NCBI RefSeq assembly: GCF_042219855.1
Contig: NZ_JBHJHP010000001.1
Location: 310,001 to 374,000, forward strand
DNA from: JBHJHP01 sp042219855
GTDB lineage: Bacteria; Bacteroidota; Bacteroidia; Bacteroidales; UBA5342
Reading direction: 5' to 3'
DNA length: 64,000 nt
The stretch's first letter is position 1. Each line of letters begins with the position of its first letter. Below are positions 52,485 through 62,747 of this stretch, piece by piece. The notes beneath the pieces are model-generated. The model worked only from the letters and a program-made list of their open reading frames with translations, had not been told where the DNA came from and did no database searches. The translations under genes and the position numbers were made by a program.

Positions 52485-55400
52485 ATGGCAACAAAACTAA
52501 ATGAAATAACCACCCAATACCACACTTTTGTAGAGAACCAGGTCCTTACGCATACGCAGTTAAACGAATTTATTTCTTATTTCGAAGATCAGGATCGCTT
52601 ATCGCGCATACTGTTAAGTGGCGTAGGTATCGTTTGTGGGTTCAGGCTATTTTATGATCCGGAATCTAAAACGGTAACCATTAGTGCCGGTTCCGGCATA
52701 ACTACGGATGGTGATCTGCTGACGCTCAGAAATAGCATTTCTGAATCCCCTCGCAAAACAATAGTTTCAGACTCCATTTCATATAACTGGTTCAGAAAGT
52801 TTGACGATCACATTGCTCACTACAGGTTTTTCAGTCGTTTACAGGATGTGGAGGACAGTGCTACTGCAATGCCATTAAAGATGTGGGAATTGTTACCCGG
52901 TGAAGCAGAGAATGCAAAGACACTGGACAATATGGAAAATCCCGAAAGCATGGTGGTTCTTTTGTATCTGGAATCCTATCCTTTGGAAGGAGACCTGTGC
53001 ACAGCTAAAGATTGCGACAACCAGGGAGTAGAAGAGGTTAACCGGTTGCGGGTATTAATGGTCTCAAAAGAAGATGCGGCATTCATTGCCGGTCTTGACC
53101 CGGTTTTTACCAAACACGATATCGCCGAAACAGTCATCAGTCTTCCGGAGGTTGAGATCAGACGTGTTATTCTGAATGGCGCTAATACATCCACTTATAC
53201 TGAACTGAAAAGAGCTTATCATACGGCATTGAACAGTGATAACCTTATAGAGAATCTCAGCATAGGGATATCCCGGATTGTGAACCACTTCGGATCGCTG
53301 CTGCATCTTGAAATCAGTTCCGCACAGTTGAACAGTGTGTTGACCCGGTTAAGACAACTGACAGGATTCGGGCCATACAACGTGCCTTTTAATGTACAGT
53401 ATCGTTATGATATGGTTCTTGATGTAGTGGATACCTATAATGAAATTAAAGCGGAGTTACTGCATCTGAAACAGGAGTGCATTCCCGATATCACTTCGTT
53501 TCCAAAACATCTCCTGCTGGGGCAGCTTGATGAAGTTGAACAGCTGCCAAAACATTACCGGCACGCATTTTACAAATCACCTGCTCTGAACGAACATGAT
53601 CGGATACACTTTGTACAAAGCCTGGTGTATCGGTTGTTTGAAATGATCAGACAGTTTTCAACGTCCACCGGTGAGGTAAAAATTACACCTTCTGTTATGT
53701 CTCATCCGTTGAACCGGAAGGCTATACCATTCTATTATAATGTGAATCATTCACTGCTCAATGTATGGGATCATGCTAAAACAATACGGTTTAAACAAAA
53801 GAACAACCTGTCGTATCATACCGGATTATTATCATCTGCACCAAAATATCAGGATCCTCTGCGCTTCGATCTGGGTTTAACAGATTTTTTCAGGATTGAA
53901 GGGCATCAGGGAAAAAACTACATCGATGTACTGGACGAAATAGATACTTTAAAACAGAGGTACGGACTTGCTTTCGATGTGAAAGCCTTATCAGTAAATG
54001 TGAATACGGATATTCTGAATATAGATGAGTATGAATGTGAGTTTGAGGACCTGAATGTACTACTTAAGGCGTGGACTGCTGAACAGGATTGTATCCTGGC
54101 GGAAGTGTCGGAATTTCTGTCCGGTTTCAGAACTGACAAACCCGGAAGAAATTACCGTGAAGAAAAGTATAAAGCGGTGGATCTGGTCTTAAGGGATAAC
54201 AACAGAACCTTTAATGAAGAAGCAGATATCAGAGCATTCACCAACAGAATGAAGAGCGGTATGATGATCAACACAAATGGTAATTATACTGCTTATGCCA
54301 TTGAAAAAAGCAATACCATAAATGATAATCTGGTTACCGAAGATAATGCGATAGGCAGTGATTTAAAAGTAGTATTTGAAAGCAATAAAGGAGGATCGGC
54401 AAATGATTTTATCATGAATGCACACCGCCTAATAGATGCCAAAGTCAACACCGAAGAGTGGAAAAATGCTCCTGAAATAAAAGATCTTGTGATAGATCAG
54501 TCTATAGAAATAATGGCATTCGCACATATTCTTGCCACAAGAATGCCGGATTTGCTGATTAATGTGAATACCGAGCGCGTGGATATTTATCAGCTTACAC
54601 TAAAGCAGTTGTGCCGCAGGGTGGAAATCATGAAAGAAAAATACCAGACCGTTCAGTTGACTGACGCCCTGAAGGCTGTTATGGGTGTCCTCATAAATCA
54701 GCTTTCAACTATTTGTTGTTCGGGCAAAAAACTGCAGATTTTACTCAGGGAGATTACAAGCAGAAAAGAGCAAATACTGCTGCGCCTGCAATTTGCCAGG
54801 TTTGTGGAACAGCATCCGGGAGTGGAACACAAAGCGGGTGTGAAACCAGGAGGTACATTTATTATTCTGTATATCAACAAGCAGCAGGATCAGGTAAAAG
54901 ATAAATCCGGTACTGTAAGTCTTATGGGCAATGCCGGAAAAGACTATAACATCAACAGGATTTTGGATCCGGCTAAAGGAAGAGACACCGGAAATGGTGG
55001 ATATTATTCAGACATCAGACATGCCGGTTCCAATAAGACAGAAGAAGAACTTATTCGTAACATTTTGAACAAAGATGTTCGCGTGACGGATCTGGCAAAT
55101 AATACCGTTGTAGCTGATTTCACCCTGCCTTACATGTGTTGTTCGGATTGTGCTCCGGTAAATTTTATAGTTCAAAGGCAGCCGGTTTCACTGCGTATCG
55201 AAAAAGATCAGTTCTGTCTTGGTCAGGATAAAAGTCCGCTCTTGTTTGATGTATCACCGGCTGACGGAATCATAAAGGCTGATCCTGAGGTGAATGGCCT
55301 TTCTGTTGAAGAAAATAAACTGATTGTGGATGCTGAAAGTTTTGATGAAGCCTATATTGGCAAACCGATCCGCTTCACCGTTAATGAGCAGGTTACAGAT

Positions 55401-56690
55401 GTGATATTTACAGTTTACAAATCTGTGGATTTTGATTTTACGGTCAAACATTCGGAAAAAGACAATTCTGTGGTAACCTTTATTCCTGATGGTGATCTGG
55501 TTGGAGCATCTTTTTTATGGAACTTCGGAGACGGCAGCACCGATGATGAAAGAGCACCAGGGCACCAATATACCTTGCCCGTAAACGAAGAAAATAAAGT
55601 GACCGTTTCTTTAACGGTAACTGCTGCAAATGGTGTGTGTCATGCAACGGTTGAACACGAACTGACGTTTAAGATACCTGATCCTGTGTTACATATTGAA
55701 CCGGATATCTTCTGTGCTAACGATAATCAACAGTATCCTTTCACTGTTGATCCTGAAGGTACTGCTGTCGTGATAGAGGGTAAGGGAGTTGTTAAAAACA
55801 GCACCGGTATGTTTTCATTTGTGCCGAAGAATGCTGGTTCAGGAACATTTACCTTTAAAATAAACGGTAAGGATTCAGGAGTATCTGTTAAAGTTAATGA
55901 AGCACCAAAAGCATCATTCACACATGCACAGGTTGAGAATACCCTGGTTCTTACAAATACTTCAACAGGTGCACAGGCTTATAAATGGAACGTAAACGGA
56001 AAAACGGTGGAACAATTAAGTAAAAAGAATCTTACTGTTCCTGTATCACCGAATATAAGTACAATTCGGGTTAGTCTGGAAGCAGTCAGCGAAACGTGTG
56101 GCTCTGATAAAACCAAAACAGTCTCTATAGAAACAAAATTTACAGAAACAGATACTGATACATGCATATCAGATACTATTGAGGTTATTCAGACCGATCA
56201 GAAAGCCGTTGAAAAACTTGATGTTCCGGGTAATGCTGCACTTCACTCAATTTGGCAGGAAACAACTAAACTTTATGATGAAGTCTCAGCTAATGGCAGT
56301 GATTTTTTAACAGGTAAATCAAATGCAAAGTTGCATGGACGGTTCAGTAAGCTGTTCAATGCCACCGTAAAACAGATTACGGCGCTGAGCATTAATGATA
56401 GTGTGGTCAATCAGAATAAAATAAAAGAGTTATTCCGCTTACAGCTTGAGTTATTTTATAATATTCTGGGATGTCAGAAGCCGGATGTAATCAAAGCATC
56501 CACGGATGACCTTCAGCCTGTTCTGGATATTATCCTGGAATTACTGAGCAGCTTAAAGAATAAAAAGATACTTCTTCCTAAATCGTTGAATGTGTTCATG
56601 AAAGCATATAGTGTTAAGATAAAGGCTATTCAGTTGCTTCAGGAGCATATGACATTTATTTCAAAAAATAAACTGATCATTTTTGCTTGA
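52485..56690 (+). CDS. Large eCIS-associated protein with PKD/Ig-like domains
   Basis: A 1401-residue protein with no signal peptide. Residues 1-80 ('HTFVENQVLTHTQLNEFISY', 'SRILLSGVGIVCGF', 'ITTDGDLLTL') look like a particle-binding segment. About 80-850 is helical. About 985-1063 is a PKD-like domain ('FLWNFGDGSTDDERAPGHQY') and about 1142-1220 a second Ig-like one ('AYKWNVNGK'). The remaining C-terminal part is helical. PKD domains mediate carbohydrate or protein contacts, so a fibre or surface-attachment role on the particle is possible, but the position between the baseplate and tape measure also allows a baseplate role. I do not know its family. Confidence 0.75.
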   Translation: MATKLNEITTQYHTFVENQVLTHTQLNEFISYFEDQDRLSRILLSGVGIVCGFRLFYDPESKTVTISAGSGITTDGDLLTLRNSISESPRKTIVSDSISYNWFRKFDDHIAHYRFFSRLQDVEDSATAMPLKMWELLPGEAENAKTLDNMENPESMVVLLYLESYPLEGDLCTAKDCDNQGVEEVNRLRVLMVSKEDAAFIAGLDPVFTKHDIAETVISLPEVEIRRVILNGANTSTYTELKRAYHTALNSDNLIENLSIGISRIVNHFGSLLHLEISSAQLNSVLTRLRQLTGFGPYNVPFNVQYRYDMVLDVVDTYNEIKAELLHLKQECIPDITSFPKHLLLGQLDEVEQLPKHYRHAFYKSPALNEHDRIHFVQSLVYRLFEMIRQFSTSTGEVKITPSVMSHPLNRKAIPFYYNVNHSLLNVWDHAKTIRFKQKNNLSYHTGLLSSAPKYQDPLRFDLGLTDFFRIEGHQGKNYIDVLDEIDTLKQRYGLAFDVKALSVNVNTDILNIDEYECEFEDLNVLLKAWTAEQDCILAEVSEFLSGFRTDKPGRNYREEKYKAVDLVLRDNNRTFNEEADIRAFTNRMKSGMMINTNGNYTAYAIEKSNTINDNLVTEDNAIGSDLKVVFESNKGGSANDFIMNAHRLIDAKVNTEEWKNAPEIKDLVIDQSIEIMAFAHILATRMPDLLINVNTERVDIYQLTLKQLCRRVEIMKEKYQTVQLTDALKAVMGVLINQLSTICCSGKKLQILLREITSRKEQILLRLQFARFVEQHPGVEHKAGVKPGGTFIILYINKQQDQVKDKSGTVSLMGNAGKDYNINRILDPAKGRDTGNGGYYSDIRHAGSNKTEEELIRNILNKDVRVTDLANNTVVADFTLPYMCCSDCAPVNFIVQRQPVSLRIEKDQFCLGQDKSPLLFDVSPADGIIKADPEVNGLSVEENKLIVDAESFDEAYIGKPIRFTVNEQVTDVIFTVYKSVDFDFTVKHSEKDNSVVTFIPDGDLVGASFLWNFGDGSTDDERAPGHQYTLPVNEENKVTVSLTVTAANGVCHATVEHELTFKIPDPVLHIEPDIFCANDNQQYPFTVDPEGTAVVIEGKGVVKNSTGMFSFVPKNAGSGTFTFKINGKDSGVSVKVNEAPKASFTHAQVENTLVLTNTSTGAQAYKWNVNGKTVEQLSKKNLTVPVSPNISTIRVSLEAVSETCGSDKTKTVSIETKFTETDTDTCISDTIEVIQTDQKAVEKLDVPGNAALHSIWQETTKLYDEVSANGSDFLTGKSNAKLHGRFSKLFNATVKQITALSINDSVVNQNKIKELFRLQLELFYNILGCQKPDVIKASTDDLQPVLDIILELLSSLKNKKILLPKSLNVFMKAYSVKIKAIQLLQEHMTFISKNKLIIFA

Positions 56691-58059
56691 GCATTCTGTT
56701 AAAATTGAAAAACTCTTTGTTGAGGTTAATACCTCATCAAAAGAAAAAGCGGACAGGATTAATTCAGATATTGAAGTATTTGTAAATGAGAGACTCCTGC
56801 CGGAACTGGAGGAAATTCTGAAAAAGAATGATTCACCAACCGTTTATTACCGTATACAAAAACTCACACTAACCGGGAATATCAGCAACTGGGATAATTC
56901 TGAGTTGTTACTTTCGGGAATCCCGGATGAATTATCCAGGCAAATTGCAGCGCTTCAGGATTCAGTTGCTGAAAAAGAGCAGATGCCAAAGCAATCTGAG
57001 GAGGAAATGCTGGGTGAAATGTTTTTGTATTATCTGAAATCCGGATTCTTGCCCTGGTTTGGTTCCATGCTTCATTTACAACAGTTTATAAGCGGAACAT
57101 GGAAGGACACTGTACAATATAAATCTTTTATCAATGAATTTACAAAAACATTAGCTTTTAATATTTTCTCGGCAAGGCGGTTTCTTTTTACAGCTTCACC
57201 GGAGATGCAAAAGTATGTATTTGAGAATATCCTTCCATTATCTCCGGACCTCATGAGGGACATAAAGCAAAAATCCAATCCTGATTTAATTACTGCAATG
57301 ATTTACGCAGTTGCCTGTATCCATTGGATGAAACAAAATTCTGTAAACCTGAATTTGAAAGACATTGAACCCATGGTTTCAGATATTCTGACCACTTTTC
57401 CACAATTCAGGGAGAAGCAAGAACTGAAGAGAATTCAGAACCTGATATCGCAAATTACCGCATCTCACCTGGAAATACCATCAAAGGTGGAATCTGTTTT
57501 TGCTCAGGTCAGTTGGGTTAAACCGGAAAAAAAGAATTTAGCTTCCAATGATATCGTTAATGATGAGATTTGGGTTGAGAATGCTGGCCTGATTCTGATG
57601 CATCCTTTTTTACCAGGTTTCTTTCGTAAAACTGGAATTTTAACTAAGGATAATGGGATTAAGGAGCCAAAATTAAACCTGGCAGTTCAGGTTCTCCATT
57701 ATCTTGCAACAGGTAAAGAAACTGCACATGAAGCTGAAATGGTTCTGGAACGTGTGCTATGTGGTATTCCCTTACTGTACCCTGTTAAGACAGAAGAACC
57801 GTTGTCCGATGATATTAAACGAGCTGCCGTTCATATGCTGGAGGCACTTATCGGACACTGGCCGGCATTAAAACAAACTTCACCGGACGGGTTGAGACAA
57901 CTGTTTTTTTGTAGAGAAGGTAAGATGAAAGAGGAAGAGAATCATTACAGTCTTATTGTGGAACGTAAAGCACAGGATATACTTTTAGACCGTTTAAACT
58001 GGAATATTTCGTTTTTCAGTTTACCATGGCTTGATAAAATGATTCATATAGTGTGGTAA
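56683..58059 (+). CDS. CIS tape-measure protein
   Basis: A 458-residue protein. The first part 'HSVKIEKLFVEVNTSSKEKA' with 'FVNERLLPELEEIL' and the C-terminal 'VENAGLILMHPFLPGFFRKT' followed by 'HYLATGKETAHEAEMVLERV' and 'LCGIPL' are marks of the contractile-injection-system tape-measure family. It would set tube length. The start is TTG at 56683, overlapping the previous stop by 8 bp; no ATG is available near the conserved N-terminus. Confidence 0.9.
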   Translation: MLEHSVKIEKLFVEVNTSSKEKADRINSDIEVFVNERLLPELEEILKKNDSPTVYYRIQKLTLTGNISNWDNSELLLSGIPDELSRQIAALQDSVAEKEQMPKQSEEEMLGEMFLYYLKSGFLPWFGSMLHLQQFISGTWKDTVQYKSFINEFTKTLAFNIFSARRFLFTASPEMQKYVFENILPLSPDLMRDIKQKSNPDLITAMIYAVACIHWMKQNSVNLNLKDIEPMVSDILTTFPQFREKQELKRIQNLISQITASHLEIPSKVESVFAQVSWVKPEKKNLASNDIVNDEIWVENAGLILMHPFLPGFFRKTGILTKDNGIKEPKLNLAVQVLHYLATGKETAHEAEMVLERVLCGIPLLYPVKTEEPLSDDIKRAAVHMLEALIGHWPALKQTSPDGLRQLFFCREGKMKEEENHYSLIVERKAQDILLDRLNWNISFFSLPWLDKMIHIVW

Positions 58060-58060
58060 T

Positions 58061-61000
58061 ATGAAAAAACCGGTACAACATAAAGCAAAACAAAATACCG
58101 ATAAGCATCATTCACAGCCATTTTTTAAGGGAAGAAATGCATCAGGATTTTTCGGGATCCAGGAGAAGCTGACCGTTGGTAAGCCCGGTGATATTTACGA
58201 ACAGGAAGCCGATCGGATGGCAGATGCAGTATTAACGCGAAATTCAGGTGTTGAAACTCAGAATGCATTGTCGAATGGTAACAGGACGTCGGAACACGGA
58301 TCATTACAGGGCATGATACATAAAATGGAAGAGGAGGAGGTCCAAAACAGTTTACAGGAAATGATTCAGCGACAGGAGGAAGAGGAAGAACTGCAAATGA
58401 GTGCAGAAGAGGAACGCGAAAAAGTGCAGAAACAGGAGGAAGAAGAATTGCAGCTACAGTCTGGTGCCGATGAAGAGGAGATTCAGATGCAGGCAGATAA
58501 TGAGGAAGGAGAATTACAAACCAAACTGATACAAAAAAAGGATGAAGAGGAGGTTCAGACCCGGAGAGACAATGTGGCAACACAAACAACATCCGGGATT
58601 GAGCACAGCCTGAATGCATCAAAAGGCGGAGGTTCAGCAATGCCGGACGATGTAAGGCAACAAATGGAATCCGGTTTTGGAACCGATTTCAGCAATGTGA
58701 GAATACATATGGGCTATAATGCTGTGCAGATGAACCAAAAATTGGGTGCTCAGGCCTTTACCAATGGGAACGATATCTATTTTAACAATGGCAAATATAA
58801 TCCTGTCTCGCATACCGGTCAGCAACTACTTGCACACGAACTTACACATACCATTCAGCAGGGTGCTTCGGTTCAGCCGAAACGGATTCAAATGCAAACG
58901 GAGGAAACTGTTGTTCAACCACCGGCAGGGGTGACACCGGTTACAGAAGCAAATGGAGAGTTTTCATTCAGTGAAGGGAACTATACAACAACATTTCAAA
59001 CACGACCGTCAAATCAGTTCATGTTACCTGATATCAGTCTGCCCGCGTTCAAACAGCGTAATTCGGGATTATTCCTGCCACCGTTTTATGTTCCATCCGG
59101 ACGCAATACCAATCAGGTGGAAAACTGGAAACAGGGCGTTTCTTCACAGGCAAACAGACATGTAAATGATATGATAGGCAATGCGACAGCCAGTGGAGGA
59201 TACAGCAGAGCAGAGGCGGTTGAAAACCGTATTTACTTTTTTAAGGGCAGGCAGAATCCTGATTTAAAAGTTTTTGGTACACGGCCGCAGCTGTTTGAAC
59301 TGGCCCGAATTCCAACATGGGATGAAAACAATAATCCAACAACTTTTCAGGTTGACCACATTGTGGAGCATCAGTTAGGAGGAAGCGATACAGTGGGCAA
59401 TTACGAGCTTCTGGAGGCTTCGGCCAATGGAAGTTCCGGTTCATCCATAGCATGGGAAATGAACCGGAGATTAAAACACGCCTACGATATACTGAATTCA
59501 GACTATTATACCAACGACAGTCGTACAGAAAAGCCTTCCCTGCCACCACGGCCGGGGCGTGCCAACCAGTATGTTAATACTTTTAAATATAATCTGGGAT
59601 TTGATATTTCATTTCTTTCCAATGATTTTACGCTTGAGACACAGTCCGGGATGCCTGACCGGTACTGGTCATTTAATCAGATTTCGCAGGGTGAACATCT
59701 GAATAAACTACAGCCGCTCACCGGTGATGAATTGCGGCAAATGGGTACAGAAGATGATCCGGCACTGTTTATTTCTCCCACAGGTGGAAGCAGACTTCCG
59801 GTTCCTGCAGGTGATAATTATCCCATTCAAAACTGGTTACCGCGTGTTGATCTGAAAAACAGGCCTGATTTTGATAACCTGACCCTGAATGTGGATGCAT
59901 ACAAGGCATCAGATGAGGCAGGAAACAGCGTAGATGCATCCTATCCGGATATGACCTGGTATCTGAACCGGATTCCTGACACCTACATTTTTTATGTCAA
60001 CAAGGCTCAGACGCTTGAAAATGCACAAAGTGGTACAGGTGGCGTTTTCCAGAGCCTCAGATTGCCCGGAATGAGTCCGGTTCGTATCATATCTCTGGAT
60101 TTGACAGAACAAGGTTTTGTGGGTGTGGGAAAGGTATTACCGACAGTACCGTTAATCGGCGATGCAGACATCGATATCGTCATTGACGGAAACGGGGTAA
60201 GACTTCGAAAACTCTTTTCGGCTGAAGAATTCTCATTTCCACCACCATTTGCAATCAGCGAAGCCACTCTGGAAGTTTCATTTGGGACACAAGGTCTTGG
60301 TTTGACGGGCGGAATAAACTTTGGAATAAACCAGGTTGGAGAAGGAAACATTCAGGCTTCAGCTTCTACAGGTAACGGCTTTGAACTGGAGGGCTCTTTT
60401 AATTTCGATTCAGCACTTTTTGATCCTGCTGAAATCAGCGTGGAGTATAAAGAAAATATCTGGACCATTGGTGGTGTAATAGGAATTCCAGAGGGAAAAG
60501 TAAGGGGAATAAAAAATGCCACCATAGAAGCAACATACAGTGAAAACAATTTTAGGGCCAGTGGTGAGGCGGAACTTGATATTCCGGGCATTGAACAGGG
60601 AACATTATCTGTTGAATATGGTGATCAGGGATTTTCCGTTGGAGGCCGTTTTAATCTGAGTTCTGAAATCCCGGGCATACGCAGTGGATCAGTTGAAGCC
60701 ACTGTCACACATTCTGATGAAGAAGAAGGCTATCATGTCATGGTCTCCGGTACGGCACAACCGGATATTCCGGGTCTGGATACAACCTTATCGGTAAACT
60801 ATGAAGACGGCGCCCTGACCATTGAAGGATCAGCAGCATATGAACGTGGCATGCTGCGTGGAAATGTAAATATAGGTGCCACAAACCGGACAATAGATGA
60901 AAGCGGTGAGCCAACAGGCGAACCGGATGGCACAATGCGGGTGTACGGAGGTGGAGATCTCACGCTGCAGCTAACACCGTGGCTGGAAGCCAGTGCCGGC

Positions 61001-61759
61001 GTACAGTTTGAACCTGATGGAGAACTGGTCGTTTCAGGAAGAATTGGTTTGCCTGATGTTGTTGATGTATTTCCGCGAAAAGAATTTAACCGTAATCTGT
61101 TTTCTGTACCTACCATCGAGATACCCTTGTTTGCCATTCCCCTGGGGCCACGTAGCATCGGACTTGTGGCTCAGATTGGTGGAGGTCTTGATTTTTCTGC
61201 CGGGTTTGGTCCGGGACAGTTGAGGGAATTATATGCCGAAGTAACTTACAATCCTGACAGGGAGCAGGATACAGTTGTTCATGGTCGTGGCGAATTTGCC
61301 ATCCCTGCGGATGCCGGTCTGACCCTTAGAGGCGATATGGGATTGGGTGTAAGTGTGGCCATAGCCAGTCTTTCGGGAGGTATTGAACTTGCAGGAACCT
61401 TAGGCCTGGAAGGTGAAGCGGCAGCTGCTGTTGATGTCAACTGGACACCAACGGAAGGCATATCTCTGGACGCAGAAGGAAGGATTACAGTTAATCCGAA
61501 ATTTGTATTCGACGTTAATGCGTTTGCCAGGGCTTCGCTCGGAATCGGTTGGCTATCAGTATCCGAAACCTGGCGTCATAACCTTGTATCCTTCTCATGG
61601 GGCCCGGATATTCAGTTTGGAATTGTATTCCCGGTCCACTATGCAGAAAATGAACCATTCGATATTTCATTTGATGATATACAGGTTATCTATGCGGATC
61701 TTGATATTATAGAAATGGCAAAAGGACTGGCTATTGACATCAAAGATGATATTTTTTAA
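58061..61759 (+). CDS. eCIS-core (DUF4157) putative effector with HNH-like motif
   Basis: A 1232-residue protein. Residues about 84-173 are Glu/Gln-rich repeats ('MIQRQEEEEELQ', 'VQKQEEEELQLQ'). Residues about 193-272 are the eCIS core domain ('MPDDVRQQMESGFGTDFSNV', 'RIHMG') ending in the metallopeptidase-like HELTH (His259, His263). Residues 431-451 carry 'VDHIVEHQLGG.....NYELL', an HNH-like nuclease motif (Asp432, His433, Asn447). From about 690 to 1100, repeated beta units ('G.LSVEYGDQGFSVGGR.N') build a long beta structure. DUF4157 marks proteins encoded with and thought to be loaded into eCIS, so this is the best cargo toxin candidate. Which part is toxic is inference. Confidence 0.85.
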   Translation: MKKPVQHKAKQNTDKHHSQPFFKGRNASGFFGIQEKLTVGKPGDIYEQEADRMADAVLTRNSGVETQNALSNGNRTSEHGSLQGMIHKMEEEEVQNSLQEMIQRQEEEEELQMSAEEEREKVQKQEEEELQLQSGADEEEIQMQADNEEGELQTKLIQKKDEEEVQTRRDNVATQTTSGIEHSLNASKGGGSAMPDDVRQQMESGFGTDFSNVRIHMGYNAVQMNQKLGAQAFTNGNDIYFNNGKYNPVSHTGQQLLAHELTHTIQQGASVQPKRIQMQTEETVVQPPAGVTPVTEANGEFSFSEGNYTTTFQTRPSNQFMLPDISLPAFKQRNSGLFLPPFYVPSGRNTNQVENWKQGVSSQANRHVNDMIGNATASGGYSRAEAVENRIYFFKGRQNPDLKVFGTRPQLFELARIPTWDENNNPTTFQVDHIVEHQLGGSDTVGNYELLEASANGSSGSSIAWEMNRRLKHAYDILNSDYYTNDSRTEKPSLPPRPGRANQYVNTFKYNLGFDISFLSNDFTLETQSGMPDRYWSFNQISQGEHLNKLQPLTGDELRQMGTEDDPALFISPTGGSRLPVPAGDNYPIQNWLPRVDLKNRPDFDNLTLNVDAYKASDEAGNSVDASYPDMTWYLNRIPDTYIFYVNKAQTLENAQSGTGGVFQSLRLPGMSPVRIISLDLTEQGFVGVGKVLPTVPLIGDADIDIVIDGNGVRLRKLFSAEEFSFPPPFAISEATLEVSFGTQGLGLTGGINFGINQVGEGNIQASASTGNGFELEGSFNFDSALFDPAEISVEYKENIWTIGGVIGIPEGKVRGIKNATIEATYSENNFRASGEAELDIPGIEQGTLSVEYGDQGFSVGGRFNLSSEIPGIRSGSVEATVTHSDEEEGYHVMVSGTAQPDIPGLDTTLSVNYEDGALTIEGSAAYERGMLRGNVNIGATNRTIDESGEPTGEPDGTMRVYGGGDLTLQLTPWLEASAGVQFEPDGELVVSGRIGLPDVVDVFPRKEFNRNLFSVPTIEIPLFAIPLGPRSIGLVAQIGGGLDFSAGFGPGQLRELYAEVTYNPDREQDTVVHGRGEFAIPADAGLTLRGDMGLGVSVAIASLSGGIELAGTLGLEGEAAAAVDVNWTPTEGISLDAEGRITVNPKFVFDVNAFARASLGIGWLSVSETWRHNLVSFSWGPDIQFGIVFPVHYAENEPFDISFDDIQVIYADLDIIEMAKGLAIDIKDDIF

Positions 61760-61775
61760 TGGAGAGCAGGTACCC

Positions 61776-62747
61776 ATGAACGACGAATTACAGGATTTAA
61801 ATAATAAAGGCGTAAAACTGTTTATGGAAGGAAAATTTCATGAGGCAGAAAGCATGTATATGGAAGCCTTACAGACAGATCCCGACCATTCAACCACACT
61901 CAATAATATGGGTATGCTGCGCTTATACCAGAAGGAATACCGTTTAGCTCTGGTATGTTTTAATAAGGCATTAAAACAGGCGGAAAAGCCGGTTTATTAT
62001 CTGAACAGAGGGCATGCCTATGCACATCTTAAACAGTTTGACAACGCAATTGAAGATTACAAAACATGTGTTTCCATTGAACCCTCTTCACTGAAAGGCT
62101 GGATTAGCCTTGCCCGGACATGTATAGCGGCAGAGCGAAAGAATGAAGCTATTCAGTATCTGGAGCGTGTTGTGTCTCTGGATCGGGATCCGGTTTACAA
62201 ATTGGAACTGGCAAAGCTGCTTATCAGTACCGGAAGTCTTGACGAGGCAAGACGTATTCTGTATACGACACTTAAATCGGTTAAATTAAAGGATGTGGTG
62301 TTGTACTATCTTGGACTGATTGCCTTTTACCGGAAAAACTTTGGTCTGGCATCGGATTACCTGCAGGAAGCTCTGAAATTAAATCACAGTAATGCTGTAT
62401 ACCGGGAGTTGCTGGCAGCGGTATTCCTGGCAAAAGGTGATGCTGAAAGCGCACTGAAAGAGTGGAATACAGTTATACATCTACACCCTGAAAATGTAAA
62501 AGCACGGCTTGATTCCGGCATTGCACTGTTGGGATTGAATTATCTGAAAGATGCTGATATTCAAATTCGCAAAGCCTTGCAACTTGAACCTGATAACGAA
62601 AAAGCACAATACTATCTGGCACTTCTTCACTATAAAGAAGGAAAAACCGGATGGCGGGCTGAAATAGAACGAATCGCTGCATCTGGTTCCGGATTCAGTA
62701 AAAAAGCTCAGAATTTTTTAAACAGTTTGTCCAATAATGCACAGTGA
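61776..62747 (+). CDS. Tetratricopeptide-repeat protein
   Basis: A 323-residue protein made of about eight TPR units ('NNKGVKLFMEGKFHEAESMY', 'LNNMGMLRLYQKEYRLALVC', 'YLNRGHAYAHLKQFDNAIED' and so on). There is no signal peptide. I take the ATG at 61776; in-frame ATGs at 61734 and 61746 would overlap the effector gene. TPR proteins act as scaffolds; here it may help load or assemble the particle with the AAA+ ATPase, whose gene overlaps its 3' end by 11 bp. Confidence 0.88.
   Translation: MNDELQDLNNKGVKLFMEGKFHEAESMYMEALQTDPDHSTTLNNMGMLRLYQKEYRLALVCFNKALKQAEKPVYYLNRGHAYAHLKQFDNAIEDYKTCVSIEPSSLKGWISLARTCIAAERKNEAIQYLERVVSLDRDPVYKLELAKLLISTGSLDEARRILYTTLKSVKLKDVVLYYLGLIAFYRKNFGLASDYLQEALKLNHSNAVYRELLAAVFLAKGDAESALKEWNTVIHLHPENVKARLDSGIALLGLNYLKDADIQIRKALQLEPDNEKAQYYLALLHYKEGKTGWRAEIERIAASGSGFSKKAQNFLNSLSNNAQ

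Noticed and set aside
58125..58640. 171-codon minus-strand frame inside the eCIS effector gene
   Set aside because: It mirrors the GAG/GAA-rich acidic repeats of the real gene and lacks any domain feature.
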